From contig JAYESD010000001.1 in the NCBI GenBank assembly GCA_036927565.1, positions 275,539,560 to 275,603,559 on the forward strand: a stretch of 64,000 bases of DNA, in the 5' to 3' direction. This DNA is from Tuctoria greenei (lineage: Eukaryota; Streptophyta; Magnoliopsida; Poales; Poaceae). Of this stretch, positions 29,753 to 41,359 are shown piece after piece. The notes beneath the pieces were generated by a model that worked only from the letters and a program-made list of their open reading frames with translations, searched no databases and had not been told where the DNA came from. Both the position numbers and the translations under genes were made by a program. Each line of letters starts with the position of its first letter. The stretch's first letter is position 1.

Positions 29753-30516
29753 TGTAACGGTTAGGGCGCGCAGAGATCTGAGACAAGATGATGACACAGT
29801 TGGTTTACGTAGTTCGGGTCGCCTGAGCGTAATACCCTACTCCATGGAGTGTGTGTTGTTGTATTAGGGATTTGTTCACGCTTGTGTGCATATGAGCCTC
29901 CTTCCCTAGTGTCGTGCGGCACATCCCTTTTATAGACCAAGGGATGGTTGTTACATGAGTTGCCTGGCCCAACATGTGGCCCCGACGGTTATTATTGTCT
30001 AATACACAATTAAGTGTGATTAAGCACCCTAACAGTGTGATAACGCGCCTTAATGGTGGCATTACCAGTATTAAGGGTCTTCCAATTGCGCGCCATTAAT
30101 ATTGTATTAATGACACATAATCAGGCCTTGTAACTGTAGCAATCACTGTCCTTTGAATGTTCGTGCCATTGGAGATCCGTAAGTATTCCCGTTGGTGTCG
30201 TAGGTTTGAAGGTTCGACACGTGGTAGATCCAGAGCTTCCCCTCGCGGGGATGTAGGTCCAGAGCCGTTACACACATGGCGGCGCAGGAGCTTCCCTCTA
30301 CTGGGGGTTAGGTCCGGTGTCACTGTACACGTGTCAAGCACGGAGCTCCCCTATGTAGGGAGTTTGGCTCTGGTCTTATATTACATGTGGTAGCGCTGGA
30401 GCTACACGTATGAAGGAGGTGGGTCCAGTGCCGTGTGACACATGGGGCCTACGGAGGTCTTCAACTTTGACAGGTGGAACTCCCTTGCACTTCTTGCGGT
30501 ATCATGGGGTACCCGA
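29753..30516 (-). repeat. 3' LTR of the Retand-like element, outer part
   Basis: On the plus strand it starts TGTAACGGTTAGGGCGCG. It includes the TACGTAGTTCGGGTCGCC / GTAATACCCTACTCC block common in grass gypsy LTRs and a TATA box CTATAAAAGGG (minus, about 29937-29927). It is interrupted at 30516 by the Athila-like element and continues at 40261. The inner LTR boundary beyond 40261 is not resolved. Confidence 0.7.
30218..30445. repeat. 55-bp degenerate tandem repeat in the Retand-like LTR
   Basis: Four units start with CAC(G/A)TG-like words at 30218, 30273, 30328 and 30383 (next boundary 30439), a period of 55-56 bp. Each unit holds a GAGCT(T)CCCC element, mostly within a small inverted repeat such as CTCCCCTATGTAGGGAG. 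They lie upstream of the LTR TATA box on the minus strand. Confidence 0.8.
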
Positions 30517-31742
30517 TGTTGACGGTCCTTTAGTACCATATTTTGACCGTCAATTCACCTCATAATGTGCATAAAAGAAACACAAAACATAGTGGTAGGG
30601 CTATACACTAACCCAATTCCACAAGTGTTGGTGTTTATTTGTATGAAGGTGAATTATTACCCAAAATACCAAAACAGGCAGGGATGAATCCATGAAAATG
30701 GATTTCAACGAATCAGGAGATGACACATGACAACATATGGATCAAATGGCCCACAAACAGAAGAATACGAGGAGATCCAACGGTGTTGCATCCATATACA
30801 TCAAGGGGGCCCACCTGGAAGCCACTTGGAGGAAGCACTCCCCGAGAGGAGGCTTGACCAGGTCGGTCGAACCAGGGGTTCGGTCGATCCCTTCCTGGCG
30901 CCAAACCCGGTCAAATGACACGTGTTGGCTCCTCTCGGCTCCCTGGAGTCAATGGTGACTGATTCACGCGTCAATTGTGGCAGGAACCAACCCTTCTCCA
31001 CCTATAAATAGACCCCTCACCTCGCTTCTCACACACACCAAAAATTGAGAATAGTGCTACACTCCAAAGGTTTATAGTAGTCCTAGAGGCTACCAAAGTA
31101 GATGGAGAGTGTGGTGAAGAGTCTAGGAGAAGGAGGCTTGGGCTTGTCTAGTCCCTCTTCTACAGTTGTACCCCTACAAGGTTTTACTCAATCAAGTAAG
31201 CCTTTGTGAATTCAATACAAGTTTGATCTTTTATTCTTAGTAGTTTGCACAAGTAGTTACTTGTGGGTTCACTGCTTTAATTCATTAGAGGCTCTAGTTG
31301 TAGCTTTGTGTTCGAAAAAACTAGAGTAGTGATTTAGAACGTAAGCGTGGTGCTTAGGTTATAAATCATTAGTGGATATCTCGTAGACCCACAGATTGAA
31401 GAGGTAGGCAGTAGGTGGTGACAATCCTATCTGTCCTTCGTAATCCTCCATGTTCTACTATGCCATAGGCTCTTGGCGGGAGTCGTCCTAGTATTGCTAG
31501 GAGTAAGCCCGTGCCCGAAGCAAGCATCTACTGCAAACTATCTTGAATTAGGATCAATACTTTAAATTCCTCTCTGTTCCTTGCCTACCAAACAACTTTG
31601 TGTCCTTGGGTGAGCTAGTTCGAAAGATTAGCACACACGTTCTTTGGATTCGACACCCTTGGGAATACTCCTTAAGGGGAAGTGCTACAACGGTATTTCC
31701 GTGCGCTTGCGGATAACTCTGTGGTGTTAAGAAATACAAACA
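30517..31742 (+). repeat. 5' LTR of the Athila-like element
   Basis: It begins TGTTGACGGTCC, ends ATACAAACA, and is 1226 bp. A CTATAAATAG TATA box lies near 31001. It has none of the GGACTAGTCC palindromes found in the SIRE, family-A and Tekay-like LTRs. Confidence 0.9.
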
Positions 31743-31750
31743 AGCATTTC

Positions 31751-31768
31751 TGGCGCCGTTGATGGGGA
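31751..31768 (+). promoter_or_regulatory. Primer binding site of the Athila-like element (tRNA-Asp-like)
   Basis: TGGCGCCGTTG followed by ATGGGGA matches the complement of plant tRNA-Asp 3' ends, except at two bases. It starts 8 nt after the LTR, a spacing usual for Athila. Confidence 0.8.
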
Positions 31769-31867
31769 CCGGTTGCTGTTAATCTTCGAACCAAGATCAG
31801 CCTCGTATCATATCCCCCTTATCTATCATCTTACCTTTCTTATTCTTACCTTACCACCACCATATAA

Positions 31868-34800
31868 ATGGAGCAACCCACCATTCTTTCTTACTCTGCT
31901 CCGAAGGGCAAGTTCTGTGAGCCACCGCCTTCGGCGGAACCTATTTGTTCAACCAGCTATGAACTTCGCCCTGGCTTTATAGCCATGGTTCGGGAACAAT
32001 CCTTCTCAAGAACAGATTGTGAAAACCCTTACCACCATCTATGAGAGTTCGAACAACTGTGTTCATGCCTTCTAATCAAAGGTATGACACAGGAAACTCT
32101 CAAATGGAAGTTGTTTCCTTTTCCCCTCAAGGAAAAAGCCAAACAATGGTACAACAACTATGTTTGGAAGACAAACGGTGATTGGAGTGAATTACGAGAC
32201 AAACTTTGTCTTGCTTTCTTTACCATTGCCCGAATTGTTTCCTTACAAAAGGAAGTACTATGCTTCTAGCAGATGGAGAAGGAATCCATAGGTGCAGCTT
32301 GGGACATATTTTCTCTTTTGAAAAATTCTGGCCCAGATTTGTTAATCCCTGATTCAATGCTTTTGCAACATTTCTTCATGGGATTGAACAAAGAGTCTGC
32401 CCTATATCTTGACATTACGGCTGGAGGATCTTTCCTCCATAAGACTCCAGAAGAAGGCAAGGATCTTCTAGAAAGAATTCTAGAAAATTCCTCCTTCATT
32501 ATGGGTCTTAATGAGCCTCCCCAAGAGGAAGTCGTGTCAAGAACGGAGGATACACTCTTGGACAAGGATGAACCCATTTCTTGTTTACCTCAAGCCTTGC
32601 CATAGGAATCCTCTCCCGAACCTGAGACTACGAAGGTAGAAGAAATTCAACCCTCGCAATTTCCATTTTACTTCGAGGAAGAGATTTTTGAAGATTATGG
32701 AAATACCTCGAAGTATTGTTGCTATAGGAAACCTTCATTGACACCAACTCCACCTGAACCACCTGACGGGGTGTTTGTCCGTCAGACGGTCAAGGAGTTG
32801 ACCTCTATCCTAAGCAGAGAGTGGACAACTGAAGTCAAGAATTCACCTGAAATTCTTCGGATGACCTCACCTTTGGCTACCATTTTATGTTCTATTAGAG
32901 GGACACCAATGAGAATCCTATACAACCCTACTGTTGGAGCAAATCTCATTTCCAATTCTTGTGCTCTCGCCATTCTTGGTGATGTGCCATTGGCACCAAC
33001 ACGCAAATCCTTCCGAGATTCATTCGGAACCATTCTTGAAGGATGTGGGGTTCTGCAACAAGTGTCTGTTAGACACAAAGATGTTGAGGCTCTCCTAGAT
33101 TTTCACGTGTTAGAAATCCAAGATTTCAACATCATGATAGGGATTCCCAAAGAGAAATTTCTCATGGAAGTTCCTTTGGAAGGAAACCTCAATATCAATC
33201 TTGGAGGAAGAAATTTCTCCATGCCTATTCTGCGTTCAAAGAACACATATGCGGAATCTCCCATCCAAGATGAGCCAATGGAGGAGGTTAGGACTCTTCA
33301 ATTTTTAGAACACCCTGAAATTAAAGGAGAAGAAGACTTCGTCCAAGAGGAGGATGAATTTCAGGAGGAAATAAAATTGCCAAAAGAAAAGCCCTCCCCA
33401 AAACCTCCTGTTGAGCTCAAGATTATACCTCTAGGCCTACGTTATGCCTTTCTAAATGGCGATTTGGAATCCCCTGTCATCATAAGTGACAAGCTTTCAG
33501 ATGATGAAACACTCAAACTCATAGCCATGTTAGAAAGGCATAGAGCTGTTTTTGGATATTCACTTCAGGATCTCAAGGGAATTAGTCCAGCGTTATGCAC
33601 CCATCGTATTGCTATTGACCTTGAGAGTGTCCCCTCAAGGGAACCTCAAAGGCGATTGAATAATGCAATGCGGGAAGTTGTCAAGAAAGAAGTCTTGAAA
33701 CTTCTGCATGCCGGGATTATTTACCCTATTCCTCATAGTGAATGGGTATGTCCAGTTCAAGTAGTGCCTAATAAGGGAGGTATTACGGTCGTTCAAAATG
33801 GGAGGAATGAATTAATTCCTCAACGGAACGTCACGGGATGGAGGATGTGCATTGACTACTGAAAACTTAACAAGGCAACAAGGAAATACCATTTTCCATT
33901 GCCCTTCATCGATGAGATGTTAGAGCGATTGGCAAAACACTCCTACTTCTGTTTCCTTCATGGGTATTCGGGATATCATCAAATTCCTATCCATCCCGAT
34001 GATCAAAGTAAGACCACATTCACATGTCCTTACATGACCTATGCCTACCGGCGTATGTCCTTTGGAATGTGTAATGCTCCTGCTTCTTTCCAGAGATGCA
34101 TGATGTCTATATTTTCAGACATGATCTAGGATATCATGGAAGTTTTCATGGACGATTTCTCCGTCTATGGAAAAACTTTTGATCATGGTCTAGAAAATTT
34201 AGACAGGGTCTTACAAAGATGCTAGGAGAAGGGCCTTGTGCTTAATTGGGAAAAGTGTCATTTCATGGTCCAGGAAGGCATCATTCTTGGACACTTGGTG
34301 TCCGAGATAGGGATAGAGGTGGACAAAGCTAAAATTGAAGTTATTGAAAAACTTACACCTCCTATCAATGTTAAGGGAATCCGCGGCTTTTTAGGTCATG
34401 CGGGGTTCTACCGACGATTTATCAAGGATTTCTCCAAAATCGCTAGACCCCTCGCCAACCTATTAGCTAAAGAAGCTCCCTTTGATTTTGATGATGAATG
34501 CCTTAAATCATTTGATATACTAAAAAAGGCACTCATCTCAGCTCCAATTATCCAATCTCGTGATTGGACGCTGCCATTCGAAATCATGTGTGATGCCAGT
34601 GACTTTGCTGTTGGTGCGATCTTAGGCCAAACCAAAGATAAAAAGCATCACACAATAGCCTACGCTAGCAAAACTCTGACAGGAGCCCAACTCAATTATG
34701 CCACAACTGAGAAAGAGCTCCTAGCAGTAGTTTTTTCTATCGACAAGTTTAGATCCTATTTGGTTGGAGCAAAGGTCATAGTCTACACAGACCATGCTGC

Positions 34801-36322
34801 TTTGAAATATCTGCTTACCAAAAAGGATGCTAAACCCAGGCTAATTCGATGGATTCTTCTACTCCAAGAATTTTATCTGGAAATAAGAGATAAGAAAGGA
34901 GTAGAGAATTCAGTAGTAGATCATCTTTCACGTATGGAAGTCACACAAACCATGGACATACCTATCAATGACTTCCTACGAGATGATATGCTCCTCAAGG
35001 TGACAGACTCTCACCCTTGGTATGCGGATATCGTGAACTTTATGGTCACGGGATACGTACCACCAGGGGAGAACAAAAAGAAACTCATTTATGATATTCG
35101 TTGACACCTTTGGGATGACCCTTACCTCTATCGAGTATGTGTCGATGGCCTTCTTAGAAGGTGTGTCCCATCAATCGAAGGCACCAAAACTATAGAGAAA
35201 TGCCATGTTGGCCCCTATGGTGGTCATTACGGTGTTTACCGTACTCAGGCAAAGATCTGGCTGAGTGGATTCTATTGGCCTTCAATGTATGAAGATACCA
35301 AGGAATTCATTCGCAGATGTTGGAAATGCCAGAAGCATGGAGGAATCTCTGCTCGCGATGCGATGCCCCTAACATACAATCTCCAAGTGGAATTATTTGA
35401 TGTATGGGGTATTGATTTCATGGGACCTTTTCCTCGGTCTTATGATTGCGAGTATATTCTGGTTGCCGTCGGTTATGTGTCAAAATGGGTCGAAGCATTG
35501 CCATGCAAAAATGCTGATTCCAAGCAAGCAAGAAAAATGTTCCATGATATCATTTTCCCACGCTTCGGAACTCCCCGTATGGTCATAGGTGATGGAGGAT
35601 CTCATTTCATAGATAAGACCTTCCGGAACTTTTTAAGGGAACTTGGAGTCCAACATAACATTGCTACCCCATACCACCCATAGACAAATGGTCAAGCAGA
35701 AACATCTAATAAGCAAATTAAGAATATTTTGCAAAAGATTGTCTTGGAAATGGGAATGGGATGGAAGCAAAAGCTAACCGATGCATTGTGGGCATATCGT
35801 ACTGCCTACAAGACACCTATCGGCATGTCTCCTTTCCAACTTGTCTATGGGAAGACTTGCCATCTTCCCATAGAATTGGAACATAGAGCACATTGGGCCA
35901 TCAAGCGGTGGAACATGAATCTTAACGAAGCTAGAAACCACCGATTGAAGCAAATCTCTGAGTTGGAGGAATGGAGAGATAAGGCGTACCACAGTGCCAG
36001 AATTTATAAAGAGAGAACCAAAATATGGCACGATAAGAGGATTACGCCGAAAGAGTTCAAACCTGGAGATAAAGTTTTACTCTTTAACTCTAGGGTTAAA
36101 CTCTTTGGACATGGGAATCTTAGAAGTAAATGGGAAGGACCCTTCACTATAGTAGAGACTTCATCCCATGGAGCAATCACACTCCAAGGTGATGATGATC
36201 AACTATTCAAAGTGAATGGGCACCGACTCAAATTATTTCTCGATTCCCAAAAGGATACAGAAAAAGAATTTGACATGATAAATCTAATCAATTTTCATGC
36301 CATTTCTTTCAATTCTGTTTAA
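31868..36322 (+). pseudogene. Athila-like gag-pol, one frame with eight premature stops
   Basis: A single reading frame runs from an ATG at 31868 to 36322 without any frameshift. Domains in order: Gag (LKEKAKQWYNNYVW, 32100s), a linker, protease-like region (32740-33260), RT (33440-34240, with WRMCIDY and the catalytic FMDDFSVYG), RNase H (CDASDFAVGAILG, YTDHAALKYLL), integrase (zinc region near CWKCQKHGGI; WGIDFMGPFP; NGQAETSNKQIKN) and a C-terminal region (WEGPFTIV). Stops are TGA at 32042, 33860 and 35102, and TAG at 32267, 32603, 34127, 34223 and 35681. None is TAA, and each is one C-to-T change from a sense codon. The element cannot make Gag-Pol. Confidence 0.93.
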
Positions 36323-36579
36323 ATTCTCCACGTCCAACTAATGGGCCCATCCAATTCTTCATCAATGAGGCCCATTTAATCGACCCGAGAAAATGTGCCC
36401 CGAACGGAGCCAGAAGGGGGTCGGCCGAACCCTAGGGTCGGCCGACTCTCCCTTCGCACCGTTCGCATTCTGTTTTCTCGTGTTGATCCTCCTCGATATC
36501 CTCCACAAAATCCTCGGTGAAACATGTCATTCCCCGCCTACTTAAAGGATGGAAATAGAGAGGAAAGTTATACACCTCA
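36323..36579 (+). other. Spacer between Athila pol and second ORF
   Basis: This short non-coding stretch has GGTCGGCCGA-type GC-rich words (36420-36450) that recur at 37760-37790. No gene is seen. Confidence 0.6.
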
Positions 36580-37440
36580 TTGAATCATCATCTTCCCCCC
36601 GTCCTCGTCATGGGCGATAAGAAGATTGTGCCTCACGCCCCCTCCAGCTCAACCTTCAACCTGAGCGGGGACATTACATCGGCCAACGACAAAACTTCCT
36701 TCGCCTTGGAGTCTGTCATGGCGATCGATGTCAAGCCCCTTGCCATGATCCCGCCTGCGATGACTCCGCGCGGGCGCAACCCTACACCTCATAGCGTTGT
36801 CCGGTCGCTCTCCCCTCAGAGAACGCCAATGAAGTCGACGACGCCATGCCGTCCGACTTTGGCTGGACCGAACCCAGTCAAGACACGTCTTTTCTACGGA
36901 AAAGACGAGTCTCTCCCATCGTTGCTGCCCCGCGAGGAGTTCATGTACACACTGAAGACTAAGAAGGGCGATGTAGTGAGCCACCACTACAAGACGCCCA
37001 CCTGTACCTCGCTGAAACGCATGGGAGATCGCTTTCTTATCCACGGGGTGCGCAAACCCGAAGGATGCTACGCTAAGGGCCTATTCAAGCGTGTGGACAA
37101 TATGGCGATGGAGGAGTCGACGGGCTCATCGCCCTCCAAGATTAGGCAACACGCCCCACCACCTGCCATCAACGGGCCACCCGGTCAGTTCGAGGGCAGT
37201 GATGAGGACTCTCCTCGTGCCCCTAAAGTGGCACAGCTGACCAAGGAGTTTGCTTCTCTCCGCTTAGAGAACAAGAAGCTGACTGACTTGGTGGCTGAAG
37301 GGCGCATCGACAGGGCAGAACTGAAGGACGACATCATGGCCCTCAAGCAGGAGATTGATGGTGTTTGCCGTGGCATGAGCGCCAAACTGCGGCGCTTGTG
37401 CAATGCCGTCGGGGAGCCCGACATCTACAATGCACCATAG
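36580..37440 (+). CDS. Athila-like second ORF at the env position
   Basis: The open frame of 286 codons has no stop. The natural start may be the later Met in VMGDKKIVPH (36610). The protein has a Ser/Pro-rich N-terminal half, a basic middle (LKTKKGDVVSHHYKTP) and a C-terminal coiled-coil-like segment (LRLENKKLTDLVAEGR to KQEIDGVCRGM). There is no signal peptide or membrane segment, so it does not look like an envelope protein although Athila elements often carry an extra ORF here. It is intact while the upstream gag-pol is full of stops. Function unknown. Confidence 0.7.
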   Translation: MNHHLPPVLVMGDKKIVPHAPSSSTFNLSGDITSANDKTSFALESVMAIDVKPLAMIPPAMTPRGRNPTPHSVVRSLSPQRTPMKSTTPCRPTLAGPNPVKTRLFYGKDESLPSLLPREEFMYTLKTKKGDVVSHHYKTPTCTSLKRMGDRFLIHGVRKPEGCYAKGLFKRVDNMAMEESTGSSPSKIRQHAPPPAINGPPGQFEGSDEDSPRAPKVAQLTKEFASLRLENKKLTDLVAEGRIDRAELKDDIMALKQEIDGVCRGMSAKLRRLCNAVGEPDIYNAP

Positions 37441-39045
37441 TTTAGATGTCCCGACAGCACAGGATCCTTACTACTTAGGATCTTATTTAAAAAAGACATT
37501 TGTTTTCTAAAGCTAGGTTAAATAATGTAAGCATCCTCATATTTTGATTTCAATAAAGTGAACTTACCAGTTCATCTAACACTGGTAAAGTTCCCCATTT
37601 AGTTTATTTTGTTGAATAAAGAATTCAGGAAACAAGTGTGGGGGAAGCATGTCTCCAAGTCATGAAATCTCGACGTGCAAAATCAACGTTGCATATCAAA
37701 ATACGTCGCGACCGAATGAGCAAAACGACACGACGAAACAGAGCCATAGAATAGCCAACAGGAGGTCGGCCAAACGCCCTGGTCGGCCGACTTGTTTTCT
37801 GCACCGTACGACTCTGTTTTGCTCCAGAAAATCAGTTTGGATTTCTTTTCCCCAATTTTATGCGCTACCCTGCTGTTTGAGTTGATTTCATATTATTCAT
37901 TGCATATCTGAAATGAATCAACTCAACAAATTGAAAAAAATGGTAGTCAAGAATTTGCTTAAGCTTAAAATTTGAATACTTTATATTTCAATTCATTACC
38001 TTGTTTATGATGCCCATAGTTCAATAGGAAAAACACATCATCTAGGTATTTTACTAGTATGATATGGTAAATGAGTTCTTTAGAAATCATCCTTTGCTTG
38101 AAATTGATTTTGACATTTGTAACTATTTGAAGTCTTGAACTTTGCCTAAATATCTCATTGGAAATTTATATACCCACCAAGGCCATATGATACATTCATT
38201 GAAAACCACAAGCATATGCCACTTTGTTTTTCATTGAACTTTGTCAAACCCGTGACCCAATTGAGTGACATGCATGAACTTTTTGAATTGAAAACTCTTG
38301 TGCACTTCATTCATGCAAAATTTCTCACATTGAGTGTTTGCATCCATCGATTACCCATCCGTCAAAAAGAAACTCCATACAATACAAATGAAAGCCTCTC
38401 TAAAAAATAAAAAGGAGTAGAAGATATGGCTACAAGAAAAAGAAAAAGCATCCACTCTTGAAAAATAGTAAGAGTGCTAAAAAAAAGTAGCCATGTTTCA
38501 TCCTTAAAAAAAAGAGCAAATTCATGGGAGTTATCACCTCACCCCTCCATTCCATTCATGTGCACAAGAATTTTCCCTTCACTTTGTTCATTGCATAAGT
38601 CTCTCATAGGATCAAGTTTTTGACTTAGTAACATATGCATTGCAAATGTGTGCCACATTCATCCCTACCAAGCTCCAGATATAGCCCCTTTTAGTATAGG
38701 GACAAGAACTGGCAAAACATGTCATGGTGAGGACTTAAACACTTTGAGAGATTTGAGAGATTCCGATCGAGAAGGCAAGGGCAAATGTTCCTATGACTTT
38801 CAAATATAGCAATTGCCAAATTATTTCAGCAGAGAATGATCCAAGAGAACTTCATTCTAACCGTTCCACTTTTCAAATACCCAAGATTGATGTGGTAGCC
38901 ACATACACAAAGGGGATCCATGAATTCAGGTATAAGTTGAAATATCTAGTATCCTTATTTTCTACCTTATAGCAAATTCATGACAACACTCTAGTTCTTC
39001 TTGTCTTCACTCGAGGACAAGCAAAGGACTAAGTGTGGGGGAGTT
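37441..39045 (+). other. 3' non-coding region of the Athila-like element
   Basis: This AT-rich region of 1.6 kb has many A runs and no ORF of note. The polypurine tract GTGTGGGGGAGTT (39033-39045) abuts the 3' LTR and primes plus-strand synthesis in this group. Confidence 0.75.
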
Positions 39046-40260
39046 TGTTGACGGTCCTTTAGTACCATATTTTGACCATTAATTCACCTCATTATGTGCA
39101 TAAAAGAAACACAAAACATAGTGGTAGGGCTATACACTAACCCAATTCCACAAGTGTTGGTGTTTATTTGTATGCAGGTGAATTATTACCCAAAATACCA
39201 AAACAAGCAGGGATGAATCCATAAAAATGGATTTCAACAAATCAGGCGATGACACGTGGCAATACATGGATCAAATGGCCCACAAACAGAAGAATACGAG
39301 GAGATCCAATGGTGTTGCACCCATATACATCAAGGGGGCCCACCTGGAGGAAGCACTCCCCGAGGGGAGGCTTGACCAGGTCGACTGGGCCAGGGGTTTG
39401 GCCGACCCCTTCCTGGCGCCAAACCCGGTTAAATGACACGTGTTGGCTCCTCCCAACTCCCTGGAGTCAATGGTGACTGATTTGCACGTTAATTGTGGCA
39501 GGAACCGACCCTTCTCCACCTATAAATAGACCCCCTCACCTCACTTCTCACACACACAAAAAGTTGAGAATAGTGCTACACTCCAAAGGTTTAGAGTAGT
39601 CCTAGAGGCTACCAAAGTAGAAGAAGAGTGTGGTGAAGAGTCTAGGAGAGGGAGGCTTGGGCTTGTCAAGTCCCTCTTCTACACTTGTACCCCTACAAGG
39701 TTTTACTCAATCAAGTAAGCCTTTGTGAATTCAATACAAGTTTGATCTTTTATTCTTAGTAGTTTGCACAAGTTGTTACTTGTGGGTTCACTGCTTTAAT
39801 TCATTAGAGGCTCTAGTTGTAGCTTTGTGTTTGAAACAATAGAGTAGTGATTTAGAACATAAGCGTGGAACTTAGGTTATAAATCATCAGTGGATATCTC
39901 GTAGACCCACGGATTGAAGAGGTAGGTAGTAGGTGGTGACAACCCTATCTGTCCTTCGTAATCCTCCAGGTTCGGCTATGCCATAGGCTTTTGGCGGGAG
40001 TCGTCCTAGTATTGCTAGGAGTAAGCCCGTGCCTGAAGCAAGCATCTACTGCAAATTACCTTGAATTAGGATCAATACTTTGAATTCCTCTCTGTTCCTT
40101 GCCTACCAAACAACTTTCTGTCCTTGGGTGAGCTAGTTCGAAATATTAGTACACGCGTTCTTTGGATTTGATAGCCTTGGGAATACTCCTTAAGGGGAAG
40201 TGCTACAACGGTATTTCCGTGCGCTTGCAGATAACTCTGTGGTGTTAAGAAATACCAACA
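39046..40260 (+). repeat. 3' LTR of the Athila-like element
   Basis: It is 1215 bp and matches 30517-31742 with scattered substitutions and a small deletion near 39340. It ends ATACCAACA. Confidence 0.9.
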
Positions 40261-40822
40261 CCCAGTATGAAGGGTACCAATAGTGGCCCCCGGGCCCACC
40301 TCTGGGAGAAACCCTTTGGGGTTAAATTATTCTGCCGGAGGTGGGGCCATTCTCGATTTCCGCATTGAGACTTCAAAGGTTTTCTGATGTACCATTGGGG
40401 TGATGGTACGGGGTTGAACCCTCGCCGTGTGGCTTGTTTTGAATGCGACAGATGAGATTTTTGAGTGCAGATCTCACGAAATTGAAGGTCACTAGTTCGC
40501 AATATGTAAACTGTATCGATTCTGCGCGCCTTGTCAGGCAGCCGCCCTAGGGCTTCCCGCCGCCCATCATGACAATGGTTCGCATGGGGTAATAACCTCG
40601 ACTCCTTCGTCGAAGTGACCCCTGGCCCATTCGTTATTGACGGGGTAGATTTTTTGTAAAGTAACCTTGCTCTCGTTGTGGTTTCCATCCAAGCGTCGTG
40701 GAGGCTTACTTAAGAATGAAAGTTTGCACGGTTTGCAGACTCTTTACGCTTTCGATCAAACTTGCGCATAGAGCCTCCCAACCTTTGCCTAGCTTTCTCT
40801 TCTTTCGCTCCACTTTGCCGCG
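40261..40822. other. Retand-like LTR/untranslated continuation, leader of the antisense gene
   Basis: The sequence includes AGTGGCCCCCGGGCCCAC, common next to grass Retand-type LTRs. The LTR edge cannot be fixed from one copy. It then becomes the 5' leader of the plus-strand gene starting at 40823. No clear TATA box was found. Confidence 0.5.
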
Positions 40823-41359
40823 ATGGAGTTAGGTCTTCCCAAAAGCCGCATCCAGAGCAAGGATAATCTAATGAAGGTCCAGACCTTCATGGGATGGTCT
40901 AGCGACTCCTTCAACCACTTGGTTTGTGTCGGCAAGCTCCCTTTCAAGAAGGAGTGTCGTGGTGAGATGGTGTACTTCTCGGCGTACGCCATGGTGGGAC
41001 TGATCCCACCTTTTTCAAGTTTCATCCTAATGCTGCTGGACTTATATGGACTTCAACTACATCATCTCGGCCCCCACTCCCTCCTGCTGGTGGTGACTTT
41101 CGTCCACATCTGCGAGATGTGGGTGGGTGTGCCTCCCTGCGTCGAGCTGTTCCGGACCTTCTTCACGGCCCATACCACCAGCAAGGGGACAGAGTTGCTT
41201 AGCTTCTATTACTTCGTGAAGCGCAAGAACTACCCCTTTAGGTACCTAAAGTCGTTCCCCTCCGGCAAATAGGATGACTGGAAGAAGGATTGGATTGTCA
41301 TTGCAGTGGAGGAGCACGATAGGTTGGAGCTGCCCGAAGGACTCCCCAACATTGACACC
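40823..41359 (+). pseudogene. Antisense gene of the Retand-like element, first coding segment ('gypsy-type transposon' domain)
   Basis: The start is MELGLPKSRIQSKDNLMKVQ. The domain continues LIPPFSSFILMLLDLYGLQL, TFVHICEMWVGVPP and SFYYFVKRKNYPF, which matches the plant-specific 'putative gypsy type transposon' family (PF04195) by pattern. A TAG at 41270 interrupts it. The frame continues to the ACACC duplication at 41355-41359, where element B begins, and resumes at 53425. It lies on the strand opposite to the element's pol. Function is unknown; such ORFs are known in Grande-like elements. Confidence 0.82.

Larger units (their letters stand above)
30517..40260 (+). mobile_element. Athila-like gypsy element, complete length, decayed
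   Basis: The 9.7-kb element has LTRs at 30517-31742 and 39046-40260, a tRNA-Asp-like primer site, one long gag-pol frame (31868-36322) with eight premature stops, a second ORF (36580-37440) and a polypurine tract. The flanking bases are CCCGA (30512-30516) and CCCAG (40261-40265), an imperfect duplication. It is inserted in the Retand-like LTR. Confidence 0.9.
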
